This document shows positions 53,297 through 64,000 of a stretch of 64,000 bases of DNA, piece after piece (position 1 is the first letter of the stretch; the number at the start of each line of letters is the position of its first letter). Under the pieces are notes generated by a model. That model searched no databases and was not told where the DNA came from. It was given only the letters and a program-made list of their open reading frames with translations. Origin of the DNA: Paraspadella gotoi (lineage: Eukaryota > Chaetognatha); contig CM119266.1 in assembly GCA_051294375.1 (NCBI GenBank), forward strand, positions 14,488,755 to 14,552,754, written 5' to 3'. The position numbers were made by a program, and so were the translations under genes.

Positions 53297-53877
53297 CCTT
53301 ATGCTCATTTACTCGAAGCTCAACAGTGATTCACGTGATACGTCGGTAGTAATAGTAATTATTTTACTTGATAGATGTTGAAATACTACTTAAAAATTGC
53401 ACTATTTGGCGAATTTCCTTAAAAAATGAGTGTAAATATTTCATTCTATAAGCGCTAAAAATTGCAATTGTTTATGATTTATTACTTGGATTTTTCTTAC
53501 TCGAGCTATAGTATAGTGTGTTTTGATTTTCTTTATCAGAAGAAAAATGTTAAATTCAGTAAGCTGCCATCGCCGAGCTATCGAGCTACAGACAACATTG
53601 TTCATTTTTTCTGAAAACAAATTCTCTTTGAATCGAAGAAGGAGTAGAGGGCAATTTATTTAAATCCAAACTCCAAGCGAGGACAAGTTGATTAAATTCA
53701 ATAAAGTACGTACATTGATTAAAATTGATTGGCTCGTGAAGTGTACAATGTACACTGTACATACGACGATGCTGAGTATTGCTTGGCCGACACCAAAATG
53801 ATATCAAAATTGTGCTAAATTTCGGAAGATCACAATAAAATGAGAAAAAATAAAAAACTAAACGAAAACAAACCGAA
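53297..53877. other. Convergent 3' spacer between TMEM41B and the RREB1-type gene
   Basis: About 580 bp, AT-rich, shared by two converging 3' ends. It contains repeated TGTACA words near 53745-53765 but no supported gene. Confidence 0.6.
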
Positions 53878-56091
53878 TTATGTTTTCGGGATTTTTAATA
53901 ACGACAATGGCTGATTATCTTCAACTTCATCATCGACCACGTTGACGTGTCGTTCATCTTCGGGTACTGCGCCGCTTTCTTCATCACCGTCTCCCTCGCG
54001 ATTCGACGCAATTCCGACAACATTCGGCGAAATTTGCATATCGACGGCCTTGGATTCCTTATCCTCGTTGCTGGACGACGATCCCGAGAATATCTCTCTT
54101 GCCAGTCCGCCACGCTGTATGTCTCGGCGTACTGACCCTTCGGTGCTGTACCTGGCGCTCAGCATCAAAGCGACCTTTTCTAGCGTGTCGCGGGGCGTCG
54201 TGTGCTCCTTGATGAGGTTAATCTGGTCGTAATAAGTTGTATTTCGCTTTTTGCTAAGGTCGAGGATGTGATCTTGGGTGGCTAAGGGATTTTCTATAGG
54301 AGTCGACTTGGAGACGAGATTAAGAGCCACAGTGGGTGACGTCGCGCCGCCAGATCCGCCACAATCGAGTCGCGTCAAATTTCTGAAGAATAGGTTCAAT
54401 AAGTCTGAGAAGGTTTAATTTAAAAGTTAACTTGGATTTACTACCAACCTGGTTTTGAAGATGTCGTTGTGGTCGTGGTCGATATGCATCCTCAACACAG
54501 CCACGGAAGGGAAAGCCTTTTCGCAAATGTGGCACTTGAATGTGTGAAACTGTGAGGAAGCGATGCGGCCGTTGTCCTGGTTACACCTTTGCAGAGCCAT
54601 CTGAGTTGGCGTAGGAATGTAGAAATATGATAAGCTCTTGATTTGTATGTATCATGATCAGCGAAGGTTTAAAAATATTTAAAAACACAAAATATCACCT
54701 CTCTGAATTTATGGGATGAGAAGTCCAAATAACTTAGATCTCCAAAACCCATTGGTTTTCTAGGTTTGGCGTGTGCGGTTTGATAATGTAGCGTAAATGC
54801 TTGAGGGGTAGTAAAAGTCGCATCGCAATCCGGACAGGCGCTAGCCATCTGCATAGAAAATAGAAAGACTTCGTCGTTGTCGTCGTTTTCGTTTGAACTA
54901 TTTGAGCTTCCAAATAGCTTCCAAATAGTACGTAAAGTAAGGACAAATTGCAGTTTTTCATGGTTTTGAAAATGTATCCACATACTGCAGTTTAGGTTCC
55001 CATTAGGATTTTATACCTTAGACAAATTGTGTTCTTCTACGTGCATCTTGTATCCGATCTCGGACAAAAAAGTCTTGGAGCAAATCGGACACGTGAGTTG
55101 CGAAGCTGGAGAAAATCGCGATGGAAGCAGAGGCGAAGAAGTTTCCGATGTATTCTTATCGTTTTTTTCAGTCGAGGTTGCGTTGTGTTTCTAGTAAATG
55201 AATGTGATATAATTTGAACGATCAAGGCCATGGTTAATAGTGGTTATATTACAATTTATAATCGACGTCAACTCACCTCAAAATCGGACCTTTTCTTTTT
55301 CCCATTAAGCTTTTCCATTTTTTGCCCGGCTTTCTCCCCATTGCTGCCAACATTGCTCTTCTTTTCCGCATCGACTAAATTTTCGGCGAATTTATATGTA
55401 TTATGATAAACAGGATTTCCTTTTCATGGTTCCATAAGTATATAATAAATATATTTTTCTCACCAGGAGCTACGTTTTTCCTCTTCCTTCCTCGATTTCC
55501 TCGTCCTGAATACTTTTCTTGAATCTCTTCCGCAGTCGTGGTTCCTTCTCTCTCATGGATCCGCAGGTGGCGATGCATATTGCCGTTAGTCGTGAAGGCC
55601 ATGCTGCACAACGGACAAACGAAGGGTCTTTCACCTGAAAGGCAAAACGTGAAGCTTTGGTCATTGAACTTACAAAAGTTTTTTTTAGGAAACTCTTACC
55701 CGAATGCACGAGCATGTGTCGATCCAATGAGCTCTGCGAGCTTAAAAATTTTCCACAAATTGTGCAAGAGTGATTGATGGGAGATGGAAGGAGAGAGCTG
55801 CTTTGCCCACCGTCGCTTCTATCGTCCGCAGATTCGGGCGATCGAGAACCGGGAGATAATTTTCCTTATTTGAAAGTTAAAGAGTTGACCTTTTTATTGA
55901 AGATCAAGAAATGCGGGCACAAACGCGAAACTCACTTTCGCCGAATCCCTCGGCTCCCGAGTGCTTCTCGTGGTTATGATTCCTTATATGAATGGTAAGG
56001 GCGTGATTGGTCGTAAGGTGTTGACGACACAGCGGACATTCGAATACCGGCGTTTGTCCGTCTAATGGGTCGACGGTGATGGGTTGAATCT
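53878..56091 (-). CDS. RREB1: RREB1-type C2H2 zinc finger transcription factor (5' end not found)
   Basis: Vertebrate RREB1 is a Ras-responsive transcription regulator. Stop TAA at 53878-53880. Exons about 56091-55932, 55830-55700, 55635-55463, 55375-55275, 55210-55018, 54850-54700, 54603-54450 and 54382-53878. Six C2H2 fingers: [120 protein letters not shown]. The [20 protein letters not shown] and [15 protein letters not shown] runs are nearly those of the first RREB1 finger pair, and [17 protein letters not shown] matches the RREB1 segment after its fifth finger. The vertebrate protein has many more fingers; here only the N-terminal cluster is present, followed by an acidic tail. The first listed exon begins after an acceptor (TTTCTAG), so at least one 5' exon lies in 56092-56650, not identified. 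Confidence 0.85.
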
Positions 56092-56651
56092 AGAAAAGAG
56101 CATAGTAGAATGAAATTCGTTCTTTAAATCCTTTTAATCAATGTCAGTGCTTTAAAATCCTTTCAACCTGATTAGCCCCCCCTAATTCTGTATTGTAATT
56201 TGATCTTTTTAGTTTGAAACTATATCGTGGCTAGTTTTGTTTCAGGCTGCTCTTCTTTGCTCTGCTCTGCATTTCTTCAATCTTCTCCTCACTGCGAGAG
56301 AGGGCGGCCTTCTGCACTCTTTCAAAAGCAGCTGACTCGTTTCTGCTGCTCGCTAAATTTTAATTCGTCTCATTATGCTTCCACCAAATCAGCATTTTCG
56401 CTCTCGTCTCGTTAATAATTATAATCTAGACTGTTAAATTTAAGTTTTTCACAATTATTTTTGTCATCTGATACAAATAATAAATCATTCTTTCTTATTA
56501 AGTTCTGTTTTGTGAATTATTTTGAACAACAATATTTCTGCATCGTTAAGATTATGTACCACACGTCCTGAAACTCCTCAATGAACGATTTGTTTGCGTA
56601 AGTTTACGCATAAAAATTATTGTAGGGAAAAGCCTTGGATAACCTTTAACC
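56092..56651. other. Divergent spacer between the RREB1-type gene and UBE3C
   Basis: About 560 bp that should hold both promoters and an unidentified first exon of the minus-strand gene. No other feature supported. Confidence 0.5.
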
Positions 56652-59600
56652 ATGATGTATGGTTTCGAAGGCGATTTTCGGCCCGGCAAGCCACAAGTTT
56701 CCCTCACGGGGAGGAGCAAAAACTCTAGTTACTCGGAGGTAATTCGCGCCGCTAAGGAGGCGCGTCAGACCCGCGAGCGCGAACGTAAGCTCGTTGACAG
56801 CGCCGTAAAGATCCAAGCCTTTTTCCGCGGATTTCGCGACAGGTTCGCCGCGCGAGCCTCTCTCGAAGTCGCCTTCGAAGGTTCCCTACGCCGACTCAAC
56901 GACCCCGAAGTCTCAGAGGAAAAAAAACTCGTGACTTTGCGCCAGTTGCTCCGCGGCGCCGCCTTCTTTCTTTCTGCGTCACGGGACGGTCCCCGCCTCT
57001 TGCAAATCCTGTCATATTGCGTGACGGACAAAACTCGCGTGGCTCGATGTGTCGGTAACAGTTCCACGAGTTATTCTATCAAACGCGTCCTCGTTCTCGC
57101 GTGTAACAACTTGCGCCACGCTACCTTCACTGGGTCACGGTCGATCCACGCACTGCCTCTGCGCGCGCTCGAGACTTTCCTGGATCCTTCGACTTTCAAA
57201 GACATCGTTCCCGACAGCGAAGCGTTCGTGGCCGGCGTCGCCGTCTACTGCGTTCGCCACGGCTTCTACGACGATCTCCTCGCCTTTTTCAACGATCGCG
57301 TCCCCGTAGACATCAATGCTGAGTCGCCCAACGAGCGTCCGCTCGTCACTCCCCTCGCCCAATCCTTGCTTACTTTGCTGATGACGCCTTTGAGACTTTC
57401 TCGCACCGTCTCCGTCCGCGGACCTGGTCCGTCACAAGATTTCGACGATGTGTACGAGGCGTTGACGAGAAGCGCCTTCGTCGATCACATCTCTCCACAA
57501 GTCGGACTCCTCTTCATCGACGCTTTGACCGATGATGGATTCTCGCTCGAAATTTATTTGGCGCTTCTCAAACGCCTTCTACCTGCGCAGTCATCGCAAG
57601 TATTGATCACTCGAACTCTGGTTGAAAATAATTCTACCAAGAGTTCGGCCCGAATTCCAGCTCTGCGACCGTCGCCGTGGCTACTGATGGCCACAACCAT
57701 GTTGGGTGAAAGACTGTTAGGCAATGAAGGCAACCTAGACGTATCCGTAAATTATCTTCAGGTAAGGAAATTTTTAGGGCCCTCCTAAAAGATAATTGTA
57801 TTTGATAAGCAAATTCCAACCATTGGCTGATGTTTGAAGGAAAAATTCAAATAGTATTTCTTCCTAACTTGAATGCATTTTTTTTCCGAAGGTATTAGAA
57901 ATTTTGGTTTTAAACCTACCCCACCCCGGAGTCGGAACAGCGGGGCACGATTCCGAGGATGAAGACGACGAAGATGTCATGGACTATTCTGATGTCGCTT
58001 TACCAGGATCCTTCCCAATTAACAAGGCAAATACCACTTTCACGATTTTTGCAGATTCCTTTTTATTATTTCAAATACGTTTTAATTTCAGGCTGAAGCT
58101 GCGCACCACTCCGTTGCCCTCCTTCGAAGCACCTCGCATTCTGAGCTCTTTCAAATGGCTGCTCGATCCTCTGCCACAGACGATCGAATTATCGGACCGC
58201 TCTGCGCCATCGCACATTTCATTTTACGACGAGAACGCGGTGGAGTCCTTCGCCTGGATCTCCTCTCGCGTCTCGCCTACGCGCCTTCTTTCCTTCGATC
58301 CCTCTGGGCTTACGTCAACTCTCTCAACGCGACGCTGATCGGCGAGCGTAAGAGTTCGTTGCTGGCGCTGGTCGCCCGCGGCGTCGACATTTCCAACGAT
58401 AACCTCCACCGAGTTGCGCCGCCGTTGACGCTCTTCGCTGCCCTCTTCTCCCACCTGCTGGTCTCGCTGCACGAGAACGAGTTTCTGCGGTCGGATTTCA
58501 GGGAAAATCCGAGCGGGAATTGGAATCCCATGCCTTTTGTCGTCAATGAACTCGTCGACATCTGCGCGACGTTGAGGGACGTTGGAGTCGGGATAATCAA
58601 ACTGGCGCACCCGGATTCGTGGACGCAGGTAAGTCGAATTGATAACCAGGGGGAAGGTTGAAGTTTTGTCAATTTAAAATTTTACGTCTTATCTTTATTC
58701 TAGCTTAACGAAGACTACCGTCACCTACTCGACAAGTCTCGACTCTCACAAATCGAAGAAATGAAAACTGCCAAAGCAGAGTTTCAAGCCACGCTCGTGT
58801 TTATCTTCAAGTACCTAGTCACGCTCATCAAGCAGCTTCACTCCCGGGACTCCCGAAACCCGTTCACTCCTTCCGACCATTGGCTCGCAGATGTAGATAT
58901 CGACGCCGATAAACTTCAGCAAATTTACAGGTATGGCGAGCTGTGCTTGATAAGACCTTGGCCCAATGACCAAAATATTTATCCGTTGCCCATTCGACTT
59001 TCAGAGCCCATCAAATTGTGTTCCAAATGCAAACCTTCACCTCATCCACTTTCCTGGACGCCCAGCAGATGAACCAGGAGGAAGGGGTTTTCCTCTCAAA
59101 CACTGACGTAAAAAACCTGACCATTCTACGAGAGCTTCCCTTTGTAGTTCCATTCCGGGAGCGGGTTAAGATCCTTCAACGAATAATAGCGCACGATAAG
59201 TCTGATCATCAGGAGGAAATGTTCCTTCACAACGAAGGGATTGTGGTAAGTTTTATTGAAGTAGGGGCTTCAGTAGAATTATATTCACAGTTTGTTATTT
59301 TTATGATTGTGATTAATTGATTATGTTATGAATTACCTCTAGATTAACGTCAGACGCGGATTTTTATACGAAGATGCTTTTGAAAAATTGTCACCCGAAA
59401 ATGAACCCAACTTAAAAAAGCGGATGCGGGTTCAGTTACAAAATGCTGTCGGTGATTATATCCCTCGAAATTGGATGCACTGTAAGTGTTAGTTTAAGTA
59501 TCAAATAACATTTCCTGTTTTTTAAGGTTTGGACGAGGCTGGCATTGACGGCGGCGGCATTTTCCGAGAATTTCTCAACGAGCTTCTGAAAGAGGCATTC

Positions 59601-60915
59601 AACCCGACGCGAGGCTACTTCGTTGCTACACACGACAAACTGCTGTATCCAAATCCTCTTGCGCACCTCATCGATTCTTCCTTCAAGCGGCACTATTATT
59701 TTTTAGGAAGAATGCTCGGTAACATTTTGTAAGGATTTAATTAACCAATGAACAAAGTATATCATTCTAACTACATACTTAGGAAAAGCCATCTACGAAA
59801 ATATGTTGGTGGAGCTTCCATTCGCTGCCTTTTTCCTTTCTAAAATATTTGGTCAACGAGGGGGTGACGTAGACTTTCACCATCTGGCATCTCTCGACCC
59901 TGAAATCTACGATGGGCTTCTTTATATGAAAAATTACCGGTAAATAGAGTTTTAGAAGGTTATCTATTGGGAAACTCTGGTCTTTTCCTATTCCTGAACT
60001 CTTCCTAGGGGTGACGTAAAAAACGACCTCAACCTCGATTTTTCACTTTTGGTGGACGAATTCGGGGAGACTCGCCGCGTGGATTTGAAGCCCAACGGAA
60101 GGGAGATAACCGTGGATGACGGAAACCGAATAGAATTCATACACTTGGTCGCCGATTTTTACCTCAACAAGAGAATCAGGACTCAGTGCAAAGCCTTTTA
60201 CAAAGGTTTGTCAAGCTCAAAGAAAAAACATTTTTATTGAAAAAGAACTTTTGTAGCAGTAGTATTTCATACCTTGCTATTCGTCCGAGAATCAGCAGCA
60301 TCTATCAGCATTCTTTAAACTGTTTTTTATTCAGGATTAGCGGACGTTGTGGACCTAGAATGGCTGAGAATGTTCAACTACCACGAGCATCAGGTCATCA
60401 TTTCTGGCGCCTCGCACCCCGTCGATCTGGCCGATCTGCGAATTCACACCCACTACTCGGGAGGATACGCCGACGATCATCCCGTCATACAGAACTTCTG
60501 GGAAGTGGTACGTTTTTCACCTAGTACCGACGACACATTGAAAATTTAATCACATATTTTAGTGCTATAAATAAATTTTCTTTCGCTCCAGGCCGAAGGG
60601 TTCGACGAACGCAAGCGTCGCGCGCTCCTCAAATTCGTTACTTCCTGTTCAAGACCTCCGTTGTTGGGATTCAAAGACTTGTACCCCGCCTTTTGCATTC
60701 ACTCCGGCGGCGCCGATGAATCGAGGCTACCGTCCGCGGCCACTTGCATGAACCTTCTCAAGTTGCCGGAATACAAGGTGGTGCCCCGATTGTGTTTCCT
60801 GGAATGTCACACGAATTTACCCTCTCTTTCCTTCTTGTTCCCCCAGGACGTCGACAATCTGCGATCAAAGATCACTTACGCCATCGAGAGCGGAGCCGGA
60901 TTCGAACTTAGCTAG
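56652..60915 (+). CDS. UBE3C: HECT-type E3 ubiquitin ligase UBE3C
   Basis: UBE3C extends ubiquitin chains on proteasome-bound substrates. ATG at 56652 ([20 protein letters not shown]), stop TAG at 60913-60915, about ten exons. The N-terminal IQ motif ([17 protein letters not shown]) and long helical region align with human UBE3C ([34 protein letters not shown]). The HECT domain begins near [20 protein letters not shown] and includes [105 protein letters not shown], the catalytic Cys in [13 protein letters not shown] and the GAGFELS C-terminus. An acidic insert ([12 protein letters not shown]) lies near 57955. All key residues are present and the length is normal. Confidence 0.97.
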
Positions 60916-61104
60916 CAGAAAAGTTTACCAGAAGTACTTCCTCGTTCACGAAATCGATTATCCGTTCTAATCGTCTATTTTTTTTTAAACCGTGTATTGT
61001 TTGTTATAGATTCTATAAAAACGTATGAGCCTTACGACCTTTAAATCTAGTCGGTAAAATAAACGATGGAAAACATACAAGTTCACGTTTCCTATTAAAT
61101 TAAG
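60916..61104. other. Short convergent spacer
   Basis: About 190 bp between the UBE3C stop and the stop of the converging minus-strand gene. It includes a TAAAATAAA-type polyadenylation-like sequence near 61055 for UBE3C. Confidence 0.5.
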
Positions 61105-63050
61105 TTAGGAGAGCCCAGTCGATTTTTTGTAAGTCAACAAACTCACCTTGCTCGCACTTCTTCGTTGCTTTCCGATGGTCGGCGACAAGGGTTTATCCTT
61201 CGCGTTCGGAGCCGCGTCATCTGGCGTCGGCGAAGAGGAGCCGGATATGGAGTCGTAAATATCCCCGCGACGGTGGGAGAAAATAGACCCCGCGGCGTCG
61301 CGAATTGCTGCAAATAGAAGTGGTGATACTTTTAAACAAGTTTGAGCAAACAATGTCGGATCTGCCCCACGATCATTATCGGTAATTAATTATTTGATCC
61401 GAAATGTTTGTTTGATTGATTGACTGATTAATTAATTATTTATTAACTAATTGATTAATTCACTGATTAATTATTTGATTAATTAATACATTTTGCATTT
61501 ACATTTAATATAAAGGAAAAAGAAGCATAATCAATTAGTGAAACAGGTTTTTTGTTTTTTCTATTTAAACTCATTTCCACTCGGACGATTTCATCGAAAC
61601 TTCATATCCAGCTTAATCACATACTTTCCTACCCACATACAAAATTTCAGGTCAATCGCCCATCCACTCATGAGTAATTGGCGTTCAAATAGTTAAATAT
61701 ATTTTTTTTTCCATTTAAACCCATTTACCCTTACCTACCCACACACAAAATTTTATTCCAATCCATCCATCCAATCACGAGCTATTGGAGTTTTTTTCTA
61801 AGGTGGGACGGACGGACGGACATTGTTTTTTTTTGTGCATAATTTATCATAATTCGATGTTCTGACATGAATTATAGAGTCGGGATCTGCTGATAAGCAG
61901 ATCCGACTAAAAACCTAGTCAGTTCATAATCGATTGAAAAAACTATTCGGGTAAAAACGATTGCATAGCATAATAATAATGTGAACTAACCTTTAAGATC
62001 AGTTCCATCAAACGGAAACGACCGTTGACGTGTCGGCGATATTTCATCCACAGGCAAAGACTTCACCGAAGACCTTTGAGGAGTCTTTTGCTTACGCGCT
62101 TCATAGGAAGGAAGGGGTAAAGGGGATCGTTGAGTTCAATACTTAAGTCAATTTGAAAAACAACATTGCTTCTTTTCGTCCGTTTGTTTTTCTTGAACGT
62201 TGCTCGAAGCGCCACATTCGTCTTCCTCGAATTTTCTCTCACCTTTGACACCACCGTTGAGAACGGAGCCCGTTTTCTGCCCGTAATTGGATTGCGGATA
62301 GTCTTCGCTTATCTGGGTGGGAGAGTTAAGAAAGTCGTTGATTTGTTGTTAGGAAGGAGCGGAAAGAAAGAGAAGGGGCGGGAAAAATACTAGAAAGCAG
62401 TTCCAAATCCTAATGTAATGATGGGATGATGGAAAAATGTAAGCGCTTCACCCCTTCCTCGATACCTCTTTTTCTCTATTCCAGCCTCTATTCTCAACTT
62501 AATTCTCTCTCGCTCTCTATCACTTTCATTTGTTTTCATTAAGAATCTCCGTCGCCTAACGGAAAAAAGTATACCCGCCGGAAATGATTTCGATCCTTAC
62601 ATTTGATTCTGGCGGAAAGTGGTTTTTGGCTTCGGCGGCCGTTCCTCTGTCCTCATCGATGACCAGCGACGGTGGGGGCGTGGTGGGAAGATCGCCGCTC
62701 GCCTCCGCGAACTGGAGGTTGTGATAAGTAAAGTAAAGAAATTAATGATGGTATAAGCCAATGATAAATGGTAAGTTATTGGTCTTTAAAATCCTGTTCG
62801 TTTGTTGGCAGGTGTGGCTTTTTAATTTTTTTATAAACCGGTTCGCGGAAGGTTTCAACAAAAGATGATAATTATTAATGCACTCATCTGTACAGACTGT
62901 AGTTGCTTGAATTTTATCCGGCTTCCAATGATAAAATATTGGAAAGTTCGATGAACCAATTTCATAATTTTATCAAATTACCTCTTCTGTCCCAGAATGT
63001 TTTCCTACGCTCTTCTCGCAACTGTTGCAATTTTCATCTTGAGCAGTTGT
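61105..63050 (-). CDS. Unknown Ser/Pro-rich disordered protein, 3' part (5' exons not found)
   Basis: Five exons join in phase: about 63050-62988 (TTAQDENCNSCEKSVGKHSG), 62708-62604 (FAEASGDLPTTPPPSL), 62321-62228 (ISEDYPQSNYGQKTGSVLNG), 62077-61993 (ARKQKTPQRSSVKSLPVDE) and 61309-61105 (AIRDAAGSIFSHRRGDIYDS), ending in YKKSTGLS with a TAG stop at 61105-61107. The predicted protein is hydrophilic and rich in Ser, Pro, Thr and Glu. There is no membrane segment or domain I recognise. The consistent phases (0, 0, 1, 1) and good splice sites support a gene. The 5' end should lie right of 63050, perhaps in the open frame 63531-63914, but I could not make the phases fit. It converges with UBE3C. 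Confidence 0.6.
61400..61490. repeat. ATTA/GATT tetranucleotide-like tract
   Basis: Irregular repeats of TGATTGATTGACTGATTAATTAA-type words in the intron between the last two exons of the unknown gene. Confidence 0.7.
61800..61915 (+). repeat. Dispersed repeat with GGAC tract and 3' hairpin, copy 2
   Basis: AAGGTGGGAC, (GGAC)n (about 61803-61822), a T-rich spacer, GAATTATAGAGT (61869-61880), a hairpin with arms 61879-61891 and 61896-61907 (one-base bulge, loop GATA), then ACTAAAAAC. The same order of blocks is found at about 7050-7150. The element also sits in an intron. Confidence 0.7.
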
Positions 63051-64000
63051 CGCTGAGGAGAAAAGAAATGTTATTGATCAATACATATGACCTTACATAT
63101 GAAATTGGTACAACCAATATAAAAATTATCTTGCCCCTGACTTTGGACAAGCTTTGGTGGTTTAAGGCCTCCATCACTCTTAGAAGATAATGCACAGCAG
63201 GTCCCTGCAAGCTTTCAATCAAAACTCTCTCACAGTCCTTTTAATCACTCCCAGGGTACGTGTTACAGTAAAGTTTTTTTGGTTGTTTTTTTTTTTCTGA
63301 AAGAAAACGGCAAACAAATAATTGCGGGAATGGTTGCAAAAAATCAAGTTAGTAAAGATGCTAAAAACAATCAGAAGCTTTATACTCTTATAGCCATAGC
63401 TTTCCTTATATTTAAGTCGTGAAAAAATCGTATAAAGAATACTATTCAATAGTATAGTATTTAATATTTGCTATTCCCTTGCTTGGTGATGAATTTCGTG
63501 TTTAATATCTTTATGAATGACAAACATTGTCTATTGTCGAACATTCTCGTAAAGAACGTTAATTGTTTGAAAAAACTCATAAAGATGCCTTGACGATCGT
63601 TTGGCGAGAGGAGAAACTGGTTTCTCGTATCCCACAACCACATCTCCCAGAGTTTCGTCGTTTCGAAAAGTATTTATCAGAGGGCGACGCCTTTCTTCTA
63701 AGTTCTCGCCCTCGCATTTAATTATCATTTTACACTTCTCTTTATGTTCTCTCTTTCTTTTCCTATCTTTCAAAAGCCGTAAATCAGGACCGATGTTTAA
63801 CCAGTCCGGTGACTTAAAAAAAAACCGAATAACGGGCATCTTTTCCTTGGAATGAATGAGGTTAATAAATAATTTCACGTTTGAAATAAGAAGCTTATAA
63901 ATTCTGTCATCCATGCCGAATTGATCGCGGGGCGTTTTTTTGCGATTTTCTCAGCTTGTCTCGTTCTTTCTTCTATTTTGACTTTTATACGTGCCTTGTG
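63051..64000. other. Right flank with a dispersed repeat and an unassigned open frame
   Basis: It contains repeat copy B (63099-63259) and a minus-strand open frame 63914-63531 beginning at a real ATG (MDDRIYKLLISNVKLF). This frame has a basic KDRKRKREHKEK patch and could be a first exon of the gene at left or of another gene. No family recognised. The remaining sequence is AT-rich. Confidence 0.45.
63099..63259. repeat. Dispersed repeat, copy B
   Basis: 161 bp closely matching 34545-34731. It lacks a 24-bp segment that in copy A lies between two GATA words, leaving one, and carries single-base deletions that shift the protein-like frame of copy A. It lies just upstream (in the minus-strand sense) of the 63050 exon. 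Confidence 0.85.

Noticed and set aside
63531-63914. 127-codon minus-strand frame as the first exon of the 61-63 kb gene
   Set aside because: It has a real ATG, but no good donor of the required phase 1 was found; left unassigned.

Overview
The window is nuclear DNA from an animal. Its genes are split by many short introns, most of about 50-150 bp and a few of 0.3-0.9 kb. They include metazoan families such as an inactive-rhomboid (iRhom), a RREB1-type zinc finger protein, mucolipin, TRPC4AP, a group I PAK and an EHD ATPase. Short introns, tight packing, AT-rich spacers and clear but divergent orthologues fit an early-branching invertebrate. A sponge is my best guess, at low confidence, because nothing in the window fixes the taxon. 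There is one short assembly gap (39473-39482). I saw no prokaryotic, viral, CRISPR or rRNA features.

Layout, left to right. 1-3497: no recognisable gene. 3498-39108: eight genes in a row, all on the minus strand. These are an ATAD2-type bromodomain AAA protein that carries an extra CXXC zinc finger (3498-11762), a coiled-coil/C2H2 protein (12808-16313), mucolipin (16773-21376), a large single-exon disordered protein (23651-26551), OGG1 (26770-28367), iRhom (29099-33521), a short unknown gene that ends inside a repeat (34713-35363) and TRPC4AP (35819-39108). 40765-53296: four plus-strand genes, PAK (40765-45934), EHD (47199-49205), an unknown Ser-rich gene (50306-51257 or a little beyond) and TMEM41B (51385-53296). 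53878-56091: a RREB1-type zinc finger gene on the minus strand, divergent from the plus-strand HECT ligase UBE3C (56652-60915). UBE3C converges with an unknown disordered minus-strand gene (61105-63050). The rest is repeats and unassigned sequence.

The genes are housekeeping and signalling genes without a common pathway: chromatin reading (ATAD2), base-excision repair (OGG1), ER/Golgi membrane proteins (iRhom, TMEM41B), endolysosomal traffic (mucolipin, EHD), ubiquitin ligation (UBE3C, TRPC4AP as a CUL4-DDB1 adaptor) and Rac/Cdc42 signalling (PAK). They look like ordinary neighbours and not an operon-like system.

The most striking observation is that the ATAD2 orthologue has a complete CXXC zinc finger encoded by its own exon (4954-5126), spliced in frame between the bromodomain and the conserved C-terminal helix. 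Other points of interest are an iRhom with a serine in its GPxG motif, two GC-AG introns with the same donor sequence in PAK and EHD, a dispersed repeat whose 3' hairpin stem differs between copies but stays paired, a candidate transposon with 36-bp inverted ends, a foldback-type element in a TMEM41B intron, and a gene whose stop codon is supplied by a dispersed repeat.
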